Below, one piece after another: positions 1 through 9,293 of a stretch of 64,000 nt of DNA. The position numbers and the translations under genes are program-made. The DNA is from Bog-473 sp963783965 (GTDB lineage Bacteria > Actinomycetota > Acidimicrobiia > Acidimicrobiales > RAAP-2). The stretch is taken from positions 186,001-250,000 of the forward strand of contig CAWAPQ010000008.1 in assembly GCA_963783965.1 (NCBI GenBank). The letters run 5' to 3'. Below the pieces are notes generated by a model that saw only the letters and a program-made list of their open reading frames with translations, made no database searches and had not been told where the DNA came from. Positions within the stretch are counted from its first letter, which is position 1; the number at the start of each line of letters is the position of its first letter.

Positions 1-3
1 GTC

Positions 4-555
4 TCACGGCTCGAGGCACTCCTCCAGCGAGACCTCGTGGCTGCCGTCGCGATGCTGGGGGAGGTGCCGCGTGGAGTACGCATCGGCGTTGATCCGCACG
101 GAGTCCGGGCTCACGACGCCCTCCCGGATGCGCGCGGGGACGCCGAGCGCCATGGCGCCGGACGGGATCTCCGTCTCCGGGGGGACGACGGCCCCGGCAC
201 CCACGAGTGAACCGGTGCGGCAGACGACGCCTTCGAGGACGACCGCGCCGGAGCCGATGAGCACGAGGTCCTCGAGGACGCACCCTTCGAGATGCACCAG
301 GTGCCCGATCACGCAGTCGTCGCCGATCCGCGTCTGCTTCAGCGCCTGCGTATGGATGACGGCACCATCCTGAATCGACGTCCGGGAACCGATGACGATC
401 GGCCCGTTGTCCGCGCGGATGATGGCCCCGGGCCAGACGCTCGAGCCCGGGCCCACGCAGACTTCGCCGATCAGGATCGCATGGGGGTGGATGTAGGCAT
501 CGGGGTGGATCCGCGGCCGTTCGGCTCCCAAGGCAAGAAGGGTCATGGACGCCAT
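4..555 (-). CDS. Gamma-carbonic-anhydrase-like hexapeptide-repeat protein
   Basis: 183 aa, complete. The sequence is a run of imperfect hexapeptide repeats that should form a left-handed beta-helix, the fold of the gamma-carbonic anhydrase/acetyltransferase family. Candidate metal-ligand histidines are H68 (AVIHT) and H85/H88 (IGHLVHLEGC). The third histidine of the classical IGHxAxxHGC motif is a glutamate here, so carbonic anhydrase activity is not assured. ATG at 555 or at 546 are both possible starts and neither has a good Shine-Dalgarno. It diverges from the marR-ABC operon across a 25-bp palindrome, so it may share its regulation. Family is confident, reaction is not. Confidence 0.8.
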   Translation of the reverse strand: MASMTLLALGAERPRIHPDAYIHPHAILIGEVCVGPGSSVWPGAIIRADNGPIVIGSRTSIQDGAVIHTQALKQTRIGDDCVIGHLVHLEGCVLEDLVLIGSGAVVLEGVVCRTGSLVGAGAVVPPETEIPSGAMALGVPARIREGVVSPDSVRINADAYSTRHLPQHRDGSHEVSLEECLEP

Positions 556-583
556 TCAAACAGTGCCCCGCCGCCCCGACGTT

Positions 584-608
584 TAATACCTCTGTCACAG
601 AGGTATTA
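584..608. promoter_or_regulatory. 25-bp perfect palindrome, probable MarR operator
   Basis: Two 12-nt arms (taatacctctgt / acagaggtatta) flank one central base. The right arm contains TATTAT (604-609), placed as a -10 box 7 nt before the GTG of the marR gene. By symmetry the left arm gives TATTAA on the minus strand, upstream of the carbonic-anhydrase-like gene. A MarR dimer bound here would cover both -10 boxes. Symmetry is seen directly; the repressor assignment is inference from the adjacent gene. Confidence 0.75.
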
Positions 609-616
609 TTCGGAGC

Positions 617-1141
617 GTGCCCGCCCGTGCCGTCACAGAGAGACCACCCAGGCACTCGGGGTCGGCCGTGTCGCGCCAGTCGCACCTCGGTTTCGACCTC
701 CTGGCGGACGAGTTGTTGGCCGCCATGGGTTCCATTCGACGCAGCGGGCGCCGCCAGGCCGGCCGGCCCGAGGAGCTGTCCCAGCTCACGGGGTCGCAGC
801 TCGAGCTGGTGCGGCTGCTGCGCCGCCGCCCCGGCGTCTCGGTGAACCAGGTGGCCGAAGAGCTCAACCTGGCACCCAACACCGTGAGCACCCTGGTCCG
901 ACAGCTCGTCGACGCGGGGTTCGTCGTGCGCCGGAGCCAGGAGGCCGACCGGCGCGTGGCCCGGCTCGACCTGGCCGAGGACCTCGGGCGGAAGATGGGC
1001 GCCTTCCGTGATCGCCGTATGGGCCTGCTGGTCGAGGCGATGCGGGCATTGCCGGTCCACGACCAGCGCCGCCTCCGCAGCACCGTCGGTGTCCTCCTGA
1101 AGCTGCAGCGCGAAATGGAGCGGGGCGGGACCCATGGCTGA
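617..1141 (+). CDS. MarR-family transcriptional regulator
   Basis: 174 aa winged-helix regulator. Residues about 54-110 carry the MarR core: helices around LTGSQLELVRLL, a recognition helix in APNTVSTLVRQLVDAG, and a wing with RSQEADRRVARLDL. GTG at 617 follows TATTAT by 7 nt with no Shine-Dalgarno, which suggests a leaderless mRNA; an alternative GTG lies at 668. Its last codons overlap the next gene by 8 nt, so it is the first gene of a marR-drrA-drrB-type operon. It probably represses itself and the exporter through the adjacent palindrome until an effector, perhaps the exported compound, releases it. Confidence 0.9.
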   Translation: MPARAVTERPPRHSGSAVSRQSHLGFDLLADELLAAMGSIRRSGRRQAGRPEELSQLTGSQLELVRLLRRRPGVSVNQVAEELNLAPNTVSTLVRQLVDAGFVVRRSQEADRRVARLDLAEDLGRKMGAFRDRRMGLLVEAMRALPVHDQRRLRSTVGVLLKLQREMERGGTHG

Positions 1142-1985
1142 GCCCGCCGGCTCTGCGGGGCCCGGGTCCGCAGTGCCGGCCCTGCGCGTCAGTGGGCTCC
1201 GGCACCGGTTCGGGGACAAAGTCGCCGTGGACGGGATCGATCTGCGCATCGAGCGCGGCGAGGTCTTCGGCCTCCTCGGGCCGAACGGTGCTGGGAAGAC
1301 CACGACCATCCGCGTCGTCAACACGCTGCTTCCCGTCCAGGAAGGCTCGGCCGAGGTGCTCGGGTTCGACCTGCGACGCTCCGCCATGGCCATCAGGCGT
1401 CGGCTGGGGTACGTGCCCCAGCAGCTCTCAATTGAGGCGGCGTTGACCGGGCGCGAGAACGTCTCGTGGTTCGCACGCCTCTTCGACGTGCCACGGTCCG
1501 AGCGCAAGGAACGCGTGGCCGACGCGCTCGAGGTGATGGGCCTGAGCGACGTGGCCGACCGAATGGCCGGGACGTACTCCGGCGGCATGGTGCGCCGCCT
1601 CGAGCTTGCGCAGGCACTGGTCAACCGCCCCTCCCTCCTGGTGCTCGACGAGCCGACCGTCGGCCTCGACCCCGTGGCGCGCGACGGGGTGTGGGAGCGC
1701 GTGGGCGAAATGTGCGACGCCACCGGCATGACGGTGCTGCTGACGACGCACTACATGGAGGAAGCCGACGTGCTCTGCGACCGCCTGGCCCTCATGCATC
1801 TCGGGCATATCCGGGCGCTGGGGACACCGGCGGAGCTCAAGGCAGCGCTCGGGCCCGACGCCTCGCTGGAAGACGTCTTCCGCCACCACACGGGGAACTC
1901 GCTCGAACAGGGACGGGACGGGGAGGGGAAGGGAGGTATCCGTGCAGTCCGTACGACTCGACGCACCGCTGGCCGGGTGGGGTGA
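1134..1985 (+). CDS. ABC transporter ATP-binding protein, DrrA-like
   Basis: 283 aa. Walker A GPNGAGKT at 49-56, Q-loop near YVPQQ, signature YSGGM at 148-152, Walker B LLVLDE at 168-173, then the D-loop and an H-loop histidine (TTHYMEEAD). This is the DrrA/CcmA-type ATPase used by two-gene exporters of drugs and lipids. It overlaps the marR gene by 8 nt and the permease by 44 nt, so the three are translationally coupled. Its last 30 residues are a charged low-complexity tail inside the overlap. Substrate cannot be read from sequence. Confidence 0.93.
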   Translation: MAEPAGSAGPGSAVPALRVSGLRHRFGDKVAVDGIDLRIERGEVFGLLGPNGAGKTTTIRVVNTLLPVQEGSAEVLGFDLRRSAMAIRRRLGYVPQQLSIEAALTGRENVSWFARLFDVPRSERKERVADALEVMGLSDVADRMAGTYSGGMVRRLELAQALVNRPSLLVLDEPTVGLDPVARDGVWERVGEMCDATGMTVLLTTHYMEEADVLCDRLALMHLGHIRALGTPAELKAALGPDASLEDVFRHHTGNSLEQGRDGEGKGGIRAVRTTRRTAGRVG

Positions 1986-2775
1986 GGACACCCGGACCGC
2001 CGATCCCGCCGTCTGGCGCCAGTTCCCGAACCGCGTCGCCACCTTCTGCCTGGTCGAGATCCAGAAGCTGCGGCACGACCGCACCGAGATCTTCACCCGG
2101 GCCGTGCAGCCGATCCTGTGGCTGCTCATCTTCGGCGAGACCTTCACGCGCATTCACGCCATCCCGACAGGAGGCGTGCCCTACCTCGACTTCCTGGCGC
2201 CGGGGATCATCGCCCAGTCCGGATTGTTCGTGGCCATCTTCTACGGCATCCAGATCATCTGGGAGCGCGACGCCGGGGTCCTGACCAAATTGCTGGTGAC
2301 GCCGACGCCCAGGGCGGCGCTCATCTTCGGCAAGTCGTTCGCCGCCGGCATCCGTGCCCTGGCGCAGGTCGTGGTCGTCCTGGTGTTGTCGTTCATTCTC
2401 GGCGTCGCCCTCACCCTCAACCCCCTGCGCATCCTGGGCACCTTCGTCATCGTCATGATGGGCTCCGCCTTCTTCGCCTGCCTCTCCATGACCGTGGCCG
2501 GGGTCGTCCTCAAGCGGGACCGCCTGATGGGCATCGGGCAGATGATCACGATGCCGCTCTTCTTCGCCTCCAACGCGCTCTACCCGATCAAAATCATGCC
2601 GGGCTGGCTCCAGGTGCTGGCCCTCATCAACCCGCTCAGCTACGAGGTCGACGCCCTACGCGGGCTGCTCATCTCCACCCCGGCGCATCTTCCGCTCGAC
2701 TTCGGCGTGCTGGCGCTCTCCGTTGCCGTCGGCGTGACGGCGGCCTCGTCGCTGGTCGGCCGCCTCGCCCGCTGA
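1942..2775 (+). CDS. ABC-2 type transporter permease, DrrB-like
   Basis: 277 aa membrane protein with about six hydrophobic segments and the ABC-2 permease layout: a cytoplasmic N-terminus, PGIIAQSGLFVAIFYG near helix 2, IWERDAGVLTKLLVTPTPR in the coupling region, and an ending of LINPLSYEVDALRGL typical of daunorubicin-resistance (DrrB) permeases. GTG start at 1942 lies within the ATPase gene. It forms the exporter with the preceding ATPase. It ends 4 nt from the end of the convergent cyclase gene, leaving no room for a separate terminator. Confidence 0.92.
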   Translation: MQSVRLDAPLAGWGEDTRTADPAVWRQFPNRVATFCLVEIQKLRHDRTEIFTRAVQPILWLLIFGETFTRIHAIPTGGVPYLDFLAPGIIAQSGLFVAIFYGIQIIWERDAGVLTKLLVTPTPRAALIFGKSFAAGIRALAQVVVVLVLSFILGVALTLNPLRILGTFVIVMMGSAFFACLSMTVAGVVLKRDRLMGIGQMITMPLFFASNALYPIKIMPGWLQVLALINPLSYEVDALRGLLISTPAHLPLDFGVLALSVAVGVTAASSLVGRLAR

Positions 2776-2779
2776 CGAT

Positions 2780-4156
2780 TCAGGCCCGCTCCACCGCCAG
2801 TACCTGCCACTCGTCGGGCACGCCCTTGAGGTTGTGCCTGCCCCGGTCGTCGAAGACAATGCCCGATCCGACGACCAGGTCGCGCACCGTGCCGGTCACG
2901 AGGACCTCGCTCGGTCCGGCCAGGTTGCAGACTCGAGAGGCGATGTGCACGGCCAGGCCGCCGATGTCGTCGCCGCGCAGTTCGACCTCGCCCGCGTGGA
3001 GGCCGGCCCGCAACTGCAGGCCCGCAGTGCGGGCCGTGTCCACCATGGCCTGCGCACAGCGGACTGCCTGCGCCGGAGCGTCGAAGCGAGCCAGCATGCC
3101 GTCGCCCATGTTCTTCACGAGGGTGCCGTCGTGGCGGGCCAGGAGCCGCCCGACGTTGACGTCGAACTCGTCGAGGACGGCGCGCCACTGGCGGTCGCCC
3201 GCCTCGGCGGCGCGCACGGTCGAGTCCACAATGTCGGTGAAGAGCACGGCGGCGAGCAGGCGCGTCGCAGCATGCACGCCGCGCGCGCCGGTGACGAACT
3301 CCTCCATCTCGTCGACGATGGAGTCGAACTCACCGGCCCAGGGGAGGATGTCGGGTCCGGTCGTGGTGGTGAGGCGGGCACCGGTGATGTGCTGGGAGAG
3401 GTAGCGGCCGTGCTCGCTCAGGTTGGCGTAGCTGTCGACGCGCGCGCACACCAGCGTCGGGCACGTGATGGACGGGAGGCACCAACGGACGTCGGCGGAG
3501 AACGTGACGAGGTTGAAGGCCATGGCCGTCGCCGGGCTGGCGCCGCGGCGGGCGGCCCGCCCCCACCATTCGCGGAAGCCGACCCGGTGGGCCAGGCTCG
3601 GGGCGAAGATGGCGATGTCCCGCGGGATGCCGTCCTCGGTCATGGAACCCTCGATCCCGGACCCCGCGGCCACCTCCTCGTCGGAGGCGCCGAAGCCGTA
3701 GTCCTCGGCGTGGCCCACGCGGGCCGTCCCGTTGACCAGGACGAGAGAGGTGACCCGCTCGGGGTGGGTCGCCGAAAGCCAGAGGGCGGGCATCGCCCCA
3801 CCGGCAGACGCGAGGATGACGGCGCGGTCGCAGCCGGCGGCGTCCATGACAGCCAGCGCGTCGCGGCCCCAGCCCTCAATGGAGGGATTCGTGCCGGTTG
3901 GCAGGGGATCGGACAGCCCGAGGCCCCCGGCATCGAAGCGGATCAGGCGGGAGAAGTCCGCCACCCGTTCGGTGTAGCGGAGCCAGTTGGGCTCGTCGAC
4001 GGTCTCGTCGATGGAGATCATGAGCCCGCTGTTGAATTCGAGCACATCGGGCAGCCCGACCGCATCGCTCTCACCCGGCCGCTGATCGCCGCCCCAGATC
4101 TGGTAGCCGATATGGATGCCGTCACGCAGCGCGTACTGGGTCTGGGGCGCCTCCAT
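2780..4156 (-). CDS. Alpha/beta-hydrolase-fold and class III cyclase fusion protein
   Basis: 458 aa in two domains. Residues 1-290 are an alpha/beta hydrolase with a nucleophile-elbow-like LASAGG (S117) and candidate acid D241. The motif that carries the catalytic histidine in relatives (DHxPW) reads DILPW, with Ile at 270, and the -2 small residue of the elbow is Leu. Residues 300-458 are a class III adenylate/guanylate cyclase domain with metal aspartates D308 (FTDIVDST) and D352 (NMGDG), K348, and an arginine in HIASRV. The architecture is common in mycobacteria. The hydrolase half may be a sensor rather than an enzyme. No membrane segment, so a soluble cAMP or cGMP synthase is likely. A CAGACT box sits 9 nt before the ATG. 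Confidence 0.9.
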   Translation of the reverse strand: MEAPQTQYALRDGIHIGYQIWGGDQRPGESDAVGLPDVLEFNSGLMISIDETVDEPNWLRYTERVADFSRLIRFDAGGLGLSDPLPTGTNPSIEGWGRDALAVMDAAGCDRAVILASAGGAMPALWLSATHPERVTSLVLVNGTARVGHAEDYGFGASDEEVAAGSGIEGSMTEDGIPRDIAIFAPSLAHRVGFREWWGRAARRGASPATAMAFNLVTFSADVRWCLPSITCPTLVCARVDSYANLSEHGRYLSQHITGARLTTTTGPDILPWAGEFDSIVDEMEEFVTGARGVHAATRLLAAVLFTDIVDSTVRAAEAGDRQWRAVLDEFDVNVGRLLARHDGTLVKNMGDGMLARFDAPAQAVRCAQAMVDTARTAGLQLRAGLHAGEVELRGDDIGGLAVHIASRVCNLAGPSEVLVTGTVRDLVVGSGIVFDDRGRHNLKGVPDEWQVLAVERA

Positions 4157-4236
4157 ACCAGGTGCAGTCTGCCGTGCCGCGGGCCCCGGCGAAGCAGGGC
4201 GGGAGTGGGGGAGTGGAGCTGCGAGGCCAGCTGGGT

Positions 4237-5970
4237 TCAGCGGGGGCCGCGCACCAGGCGGCCCGGCAGGGCGCCGGTGGGCTCGCCCTGTTCGAACGTC
4301 ACCGTCCCGGCCTTGATGGTGGCCACGTACCCGGACGCCTTCTGGAGCAACCGCCGGCCGCCCGCCGGCAGGTCATTGGTCACGAACGGTGCCCCAAGGG
4401 TCAACGCGTCGTAGTCGATCAGGTTGAAGTCGGCCAGCGCACCGGGCTCCACCGTGCCGCGGTCCGTCATGCCGTAGAGCCGCGCCGTGTCGTGTGTCTG
4501 CTTCTTCACCACGTATTCGAGCGGGAGCCGATCGCCCCGGCTGCGGTCGCGGGTCCAGTGCGTGAGCATGAAGGTGGGCATGGAGGCATCGCAGATGGTG
4601 CCGGTGTGGGCACCGCCGTCGGCCAGCCCGAGGAGGCCCTGCGGGTGCAGCATCATGTCGTGCACGTGATCGAGATCGCCCAGGGCGTAGTTGAGAATGG
4701 GGATGTAGAGCAGACCCTGTCCGCCGTCGCGCGCCATCTCGTCGTAGGCGACCTCCAACGGTGACCGCCCGCTCGCCGCAGCCATGCCGGCCAGCGAGCG
4801 CTCGGGGCCCGGCTCGTAGTCGGGCGGGTTGCCGAGCATGAAGGTGCGGTCGTAGGCCTTGGTCATGGCGTCGGCCTGGGCCGGCGACGAGGGCGCCCAC
4901 GACACGATCGACCGCCGCACGTCGGGGTCGGCCAACGCCGTCGCCAGCTCACCGGGGGAACCGCAGCGCTCCCGCAGCTCCACGTACGCCGGGAAGTCGG
5001 AGAACAGGCACAGCGTCGTGTGGTGCCCCGACAAGATCCCGGTCGGGCGCCCCGCGATCTGGGGGAACAGGCGGGCACCCTCGGCGCAGGCCTCGAGCGA
5101 GGCCGCCAGCTGCTTGCGCCACAGCTCGGGGTCGTCGTCGGCCTGCAGCAGGACGTAGGAGACGGGACGGTCGATGGCCGCCGACAGCCGGCGCATCCAG
5201 TCGACCTCCTGCCAGGCGTCCTCGAGCATCTCGCCGGCCGAGCCCAGCGGGGCGAGCTCGAAGACACCGGCGCCCGCCTCGCCCAGCGCGGACCCGAGGC
5301 CGAACAGCTCGTCCTCGGCGGCGAACGTCCCCGGCACCAGCTCGCCGTCGATGGCGCGGTGCCCCAGGGTGCGCGAGGTGGAGAACCCGAGCGCGCCGGC
5401 CCGGACGGCCTCGAGCACGATGGCCCGCATCGCCTCGATGTCCTCGGCCGTGGCCGCCTCGTTGCGGGCGCCGCGCTCTCCCATGACGTAGGCCCGCACG
5501 GCTGCGTGCGGCACCTGGGTGCCGACGTCCACGGTCCAACGCCGCTTCTCGAGCGCGTCGAGATACTCGGGGAACGTCTCCCACTCCCACTCGATCCCCT
5601 CGGCCAGTGCCGTGCCGGGGATGTCCTCGACGCCTTCCATGAGCCCGATCAGCCAGTCGTGGCGATCCGGTCGGGCGGGGGCGAACCCGACCCCGCAATT
5701 GCCCATGACCAGTGTCGTGACGCCGTGCCACGACGACGGGGCGAGCTCCGAGTCCCAAGTGACCTGGCCGTCGTAGTGGGTATGCACGTCGACCCAACCG
5801 GGGGTCACCAGCAGACCGTCGGCCTCTATGACCCGGGTGGCGCCGCCCTGGACGGTGCCCACATCGGTGATGCGGCCGGAATCCACCGCGACATCCGCCT
5901 CACGCGCCGCCGAGCCGGTTCCGTCGACGAGCGTCCCACCCTTGATGATCAGTTCGTGCACGGGATCCAT
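4237..5970 (-). CDS. Amidohydrolase, N-acyl-D-amino-acid deacylase-like
   Basis: 577 aa amidohydrolase-superfamily protein. The N-terminus has the small beta-sandwich start (ELIIKGGTLVDGTG) and the metal motif DVHTHYDGQ. A cysteine in MGNCGVGF sits where D-aminoacylases have a metal-ligand Cys, and ADGGAHTG matches the late catalytic Asp region. The two middle histidines of classical D-aminoacylases are not obvious, as in many actinobacterial members, so substrate is open. The C-terminus returns to the sandwich (GTVEPGALADFNLIDYD). It lies 63 nt downstream of a zinc-ribbon gene on the same strand and may be cotranscribed with it. Confidence 0.85.
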   Translation of the reverse strand: MDPVHELIIKGGTLVDGTGSAAREADVAVDSGRITDVGTVQGGATRVIEADGLLVTPGWVDVHTHYDGQVTWDSELAPSSWHGVTTLVMGNCGVGFAPARPDRHDWLIGLMEGVEDIPGTALAEGIEWEWETFPEYLDALEKRRWTVDVGTQVPHAAVRAYVMGERGARNEAATAEDIEAMRAIVLEAVRAGALGFSTSRTLGHRAIDGELVPGTFAAEDELFGLGSALGEAGAGVFELAPLGSAGEMLEDAWQEVDWMRRLSAAIDRPVSYVLLQADDDPELWRKQLAASLEACAEGARLFPQIAGRPTGILSGHHTTLCLFSDFPAYVELRERCGSPGELATALADPDVRRSIVSWAPSSPAQADAMTKAYDRTFMLGNPPDYEPGPERSLAGMAAASGRSPLEVAYDEMARDGGQGLLYIPILNYALGDLDHVHDMMLHPQGLLGLADGGAHTGTICDASMPTFMLTHWTRDRSRGDRLPLEYVVKKQTHDTARLYGMTDRGTVEPGALADFNLIDYDALTLGAPFVTNDLPAGGRRLLQKASGYVATIKAGTVTFEQGEPTGALPGRLVRGPR

Positions 5971-6033
5971 GGTTTCACGCCAGCCGGCGGCCCGCTCACC
6001 GCGACTGGCGTGCCCTACCTCAACGGCGGGGTT

Positions 6034-6189
6034 TCAGACCTTGGCCTTGCCGAGGATGCGGTTCATCTTGGTCCCGCAGATCGGGCAGGTGCCCTGTGCG
6101 GCACGGCGCCCGTTGGCCAGCTCTACCTCCTGGCCGTCGAACTCCCGCTTCTCTCGGCACTTCACGCAGTACCCCTCGTAGTTCGCCAT
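6034..6189 (-). CDS. Small zinc-ribbon protein, DUF5679-like
   Basis: 51 aa, reading MANYEGYCVKCREKR and onward, with two CxxC pairs (CVKC and CPIC) spaced as a zinc ribbon, ending MNRILGKAKV. AAGGAG lies 5 nt before the ATG (6195-6200), a clear ribosome binding site that supports translation. Matches in length and motif the short DUF5679 proteins of Actinobacteria, whose function is unknown. It is the first gene of a possible minus-strand group with the amidohydrolase. Confidence 0.85.
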   Translation of the reverse strand: MANYEGYCVKCREKREFDGQEVELANGRRAAQGTCPICGTKMNRILGKAKV

Positions 6190-6292
6190 GGCAACTCCTT
6201 CGGTCGGTGATGGCCTTGGACGGGTGTCGAACGTAGTGGGGGGGTTCCGAAGATTGGGGGATGGTCAGGCGACTCCAGGCACGATCCGGGGG

Positions 6293-6298
6293 TAGGGT
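6293..6298 (+). promoter_or_regulatory. TAGGGT -10 box, leaderless start of TIGR03083 gene
   Basis: TAGGGT ends 7 nt before the ATG at 6306, with no Shine-Dalgarno between. Fits TANNNT-type leaderless initiation and favours ATG 6306 over the in-frame ATG at 6261. Confidence 0.5.
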
Positions 6299-6305
6299 CG
6301 AACAC

Positions 6306-7160
6306 ATGGGCGACAACGGTGCAGGTCAGGACACTGACTGGGTCCGGCAGGGAATGCGGAACCGCGCCGCGCTGGCGGAGACGTGGGCGTCCCTGGCCGA
6401 GGTCTGCTCCGCGCTCTCGGAGAACGAGTGGGCTCTGCCCACCGAGTGCCCGGGTTGGGACGTCAAAGATCAGCTCTCCCACCTCATCGGGATCGAGCAG
6501 GCGATCATGGGAGAGCCGGCTCCCGAGTGGACCGGACCGCTCGGGGAGCACGTCAAGAATGATTTCGCGGCGTCCAACGAGCCCTACGTGGCTGTCCGAC
6601 GGCGGCTGCCCGGTCCGGCCGTGCGGGCGGAGTTCGTGGCGGTGACCACGACCCGGTTGGCCCAACTCGACGCGCTGACGGCCGCCGACTGGGCCGAGGT
6701 CGGCTGGAGCCCCATGGGCCAGGTTCCCCATGCGGAGTTCATGACGGCGCGGGTCTACGACAGCTGGGTCCACGAGCAGGATGTCCGTCGCGCGCTCGAC
6801 CGGCCCGGCGGCAGCGGCAACGCCGCCTCGGCCATCGCACTGGGGCGCATCCAAGGTGCCATGCCCTTCGTGGTCGGCAAGAAGGCGGCCTGCGTCGACG
6901 GCACGGCGGTCCGCTTCGACGTGACAGGCCCCGGGAGCGACGCGCGGACCTTCACGATCGCCGTGGAGGGGGCCCGGGCGGGGCCGGCGGGTGACGATGT
7001 GGCGCCCACGGTGACGCTCTCGCTCTCGAGCATCGACTTCACCCGTCTCGGCTGCGGCCGGGCCACCGCCGCGCAGGTCGAGGCCGCGGGCGGCATCGGC
7101 GTGGACGGCGACGACCTGGTGGGTCGGTCCGTGCTGGACGCCATGAACTTCATGTTCTGA
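6306..7160 (+). CDS. Maleylpyruvate-isomerase-family mycothiol-dependent-type enzyme (TIGR03083)
   Basis: 284 aa with a DinB-like four-helix bundle. The N-terminal half has ECPGWDVKDQLSHLIGIE with H59 as first metal ligand; YDSWVHEQDVRRAL supplies a second cluster (H156, D159). This is the TIGR03083/MDMPI-N architecture with a small C-terminal domain. Family members that are characterised use mycothiol as thiol cofactor, which fits an actinobacterial host. Which reaction this paralogue performs is unknown. It diverges from the DUF5679 gene and is followed by tig. Confidence 0.88.
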   Translation: MGDNGAGQDTDWVRQGMRNRAALAETWASLAEVCSALSENEWALPTECPGWDVKDQLSHLIGIEQAIMGEPAPEWTGPLGEHVKNDFAASNEPYVAVRRRLPGPAVRAEFVAVTTTRLAQLDALTAADWAEVGWSPMGQVPHAEFMTARVYDSWVHEQDVRRALDRPGGSGNAASAIALGRIQGAMPFVVGKKAACVDGTAVRFDVTGPGSDARTFTIAVEGARAGPAGDDVAPTVTLSLSSIDFTRLGCGRATAAQVEAAGGIGVDGDDLVGRSVLDAMNFMF

Positions 7161-7234
7161 GCGGGACACCTGCCCGCCATCCCCCAGCACGCATGCCCGC
7201 CACTGGCCGTGCGCCCAGGCCACGGGGCGGCCGG

Positions 7235-7240
7235 TAGAGT
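7235..7240 (+). promoter_or_regulatory. TAGAGT -10 box upstream of tig
   Basis: TAGAGT ends 9 nt before the GTG at 7250 (12 nt before ATG 7253). No Shine-Dalgarno follows. Likely leaderless promoter for tig-clpP-clpX. Confidence 0.45.
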
Positions 7241-7249
7241 GATCGGCTC

Positions 7250-8607
7250 GTGATGCGTGCCACAGCAGAGCCAATGGAGGGAAACCTCGTCCGTCTGAGT
7301 GTTGAGGTGGACGAGCCCGAGTTCGATCGAGCGCTCGGCGACGTTGTGCGCGCGCTGGCCCAACAGGTTCGGGTGCCGGGATTCCGGCCCGGCAAGGTGC
7401 CGCGCCAGGTGCTCGAGGCCCGCATGGGGGGCGCCGGCGCACTGCGTGCCGAGGCACTACGCGAGTCGCTGCCCGACTTCTACGCCCGCGCCGTCGTCGA
7501 CACCGAGCTCGACCCCATTGCCCAACCGGAGATCGACATCACCGGCGGCGAGGACAGCGGGGCCGTGTCCTTCGACGCCGTCGTGCAGGTGCGGCCCATC
7601 GTTGCGATTCCGGGCTACGACGGCCTGCATGTCACCCTGCCGGGACTCTCCGTGAGTGACGAAGAGGTGCAGGGCCAACTCGACCGGTTGCGCGAGAACG
7701 ACGCGGAGCTCGAGGTGGTCGGCCGTCCGGCCATCGACGGCGACCAGGTGACGATCGATCTCCACGGCAACGACGCCTCCGGTGCCGAGGTGGTCGGTGT
7801 GGACGACTACCTCTACGAGGTCGGCTCGGGCACGGTGGTCCCCGAGCTCGACGCCGAGCTGCACGGCGCCAAGGCCGGCGCCATCCTCGCCTTCGACGCG
7901 GCGAACCCCAACGAGCCTGATCAGAACGTGGCCTTCCGTGTCCTCGTCAAAGAGGTCAAGATCAAGAAGCTGCCCGAGCCCACCGACGAGTGGGCCGCCG
8001 AGAGCTCAGAGTTCGCCACCGTGGCCGAGCTGCGTGACGACATCGCAACTCGCATCGGTCGCGTGAAGCTGATGCAGAGCCAGATGGCACTGCGCCAGAA
8101 GACCATCGAAGCCCTGGCCGAGCTGGTCACGGACGACGTCGTGCCCGAGGTCCTGGTGGATTCGGAGGTCAACGAGCGCCTCCACGACCTCCAGCACCGC
8201 CTGGAGGCCCAGAAGCTGGGGCTGGCCGAATACTTCCAGGCCACCGGCACCACACCCGATGAGCTGCTGGGCGCCGTGCGGGTGGACGCCCTGGCTGCCG
8301 TCAAGGCCGACCTGGCCCTTCGGGCCCTGGTCGAGGCGGAGGAGCTCACGCTCAGTGAGGAGGAGCTCCAGGCCGAGATAGTCACCATGGCGGAGCGGAT
8401 GGGGACGACCCCGATGGAGTTGCGCCGCCAACTCGACACGGCCGGCCGGACCGGCGCGGTACGCTCGGAGCTGCGCAAAGGCAAAGCGTTGGAGTGGCTG
8501 CTGGACCACGTGGATCTCTTCGATGAAGAGGGCAACCCGATGTCACGGGACGACCTCAAAGTGGATGCCTCGGGAGACGGCGAAGTCGAGCAGAGCGAGG
8601 AGAGCGA

Positions 8608-8611
<4 letters not shown>
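7250..8611 (+). CDS. tig: Trigger factor, ribosome-associated chaperone and prolyl isomerase
   Basis: 453 aa. The N-terminal ribosome-binding domain carries the signature VRVPGFRPGKVP; the PPIase domain follows (about 150-240, RPAIDGDQVTIDLHG onward) and a long helical C-terminal chaperone domain ends in an acidic tail. It binds nascent chains at the ribosomal exit tunnel. GTG 7250 and ATG 7253 are adjacent in-frame starts and cannot be separated by sequence. The last codon overlaps the clpP start (8608), the usual actinobacterial tig-clpP-clpX order. Confidence 0.95.
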
Positions 8612-9261
<650 letters not shown>

Positions 9262-9293
9262 GACGAGCTGGCACGGACGGGAGAGGCGATCTG

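Noticed and set aside
7161..7234. A longer regulatory leader before tig
   Set aside because: Only GC-rich sequence with short imperfect repeats; nothing beyond the TAGAGT box could be supported.
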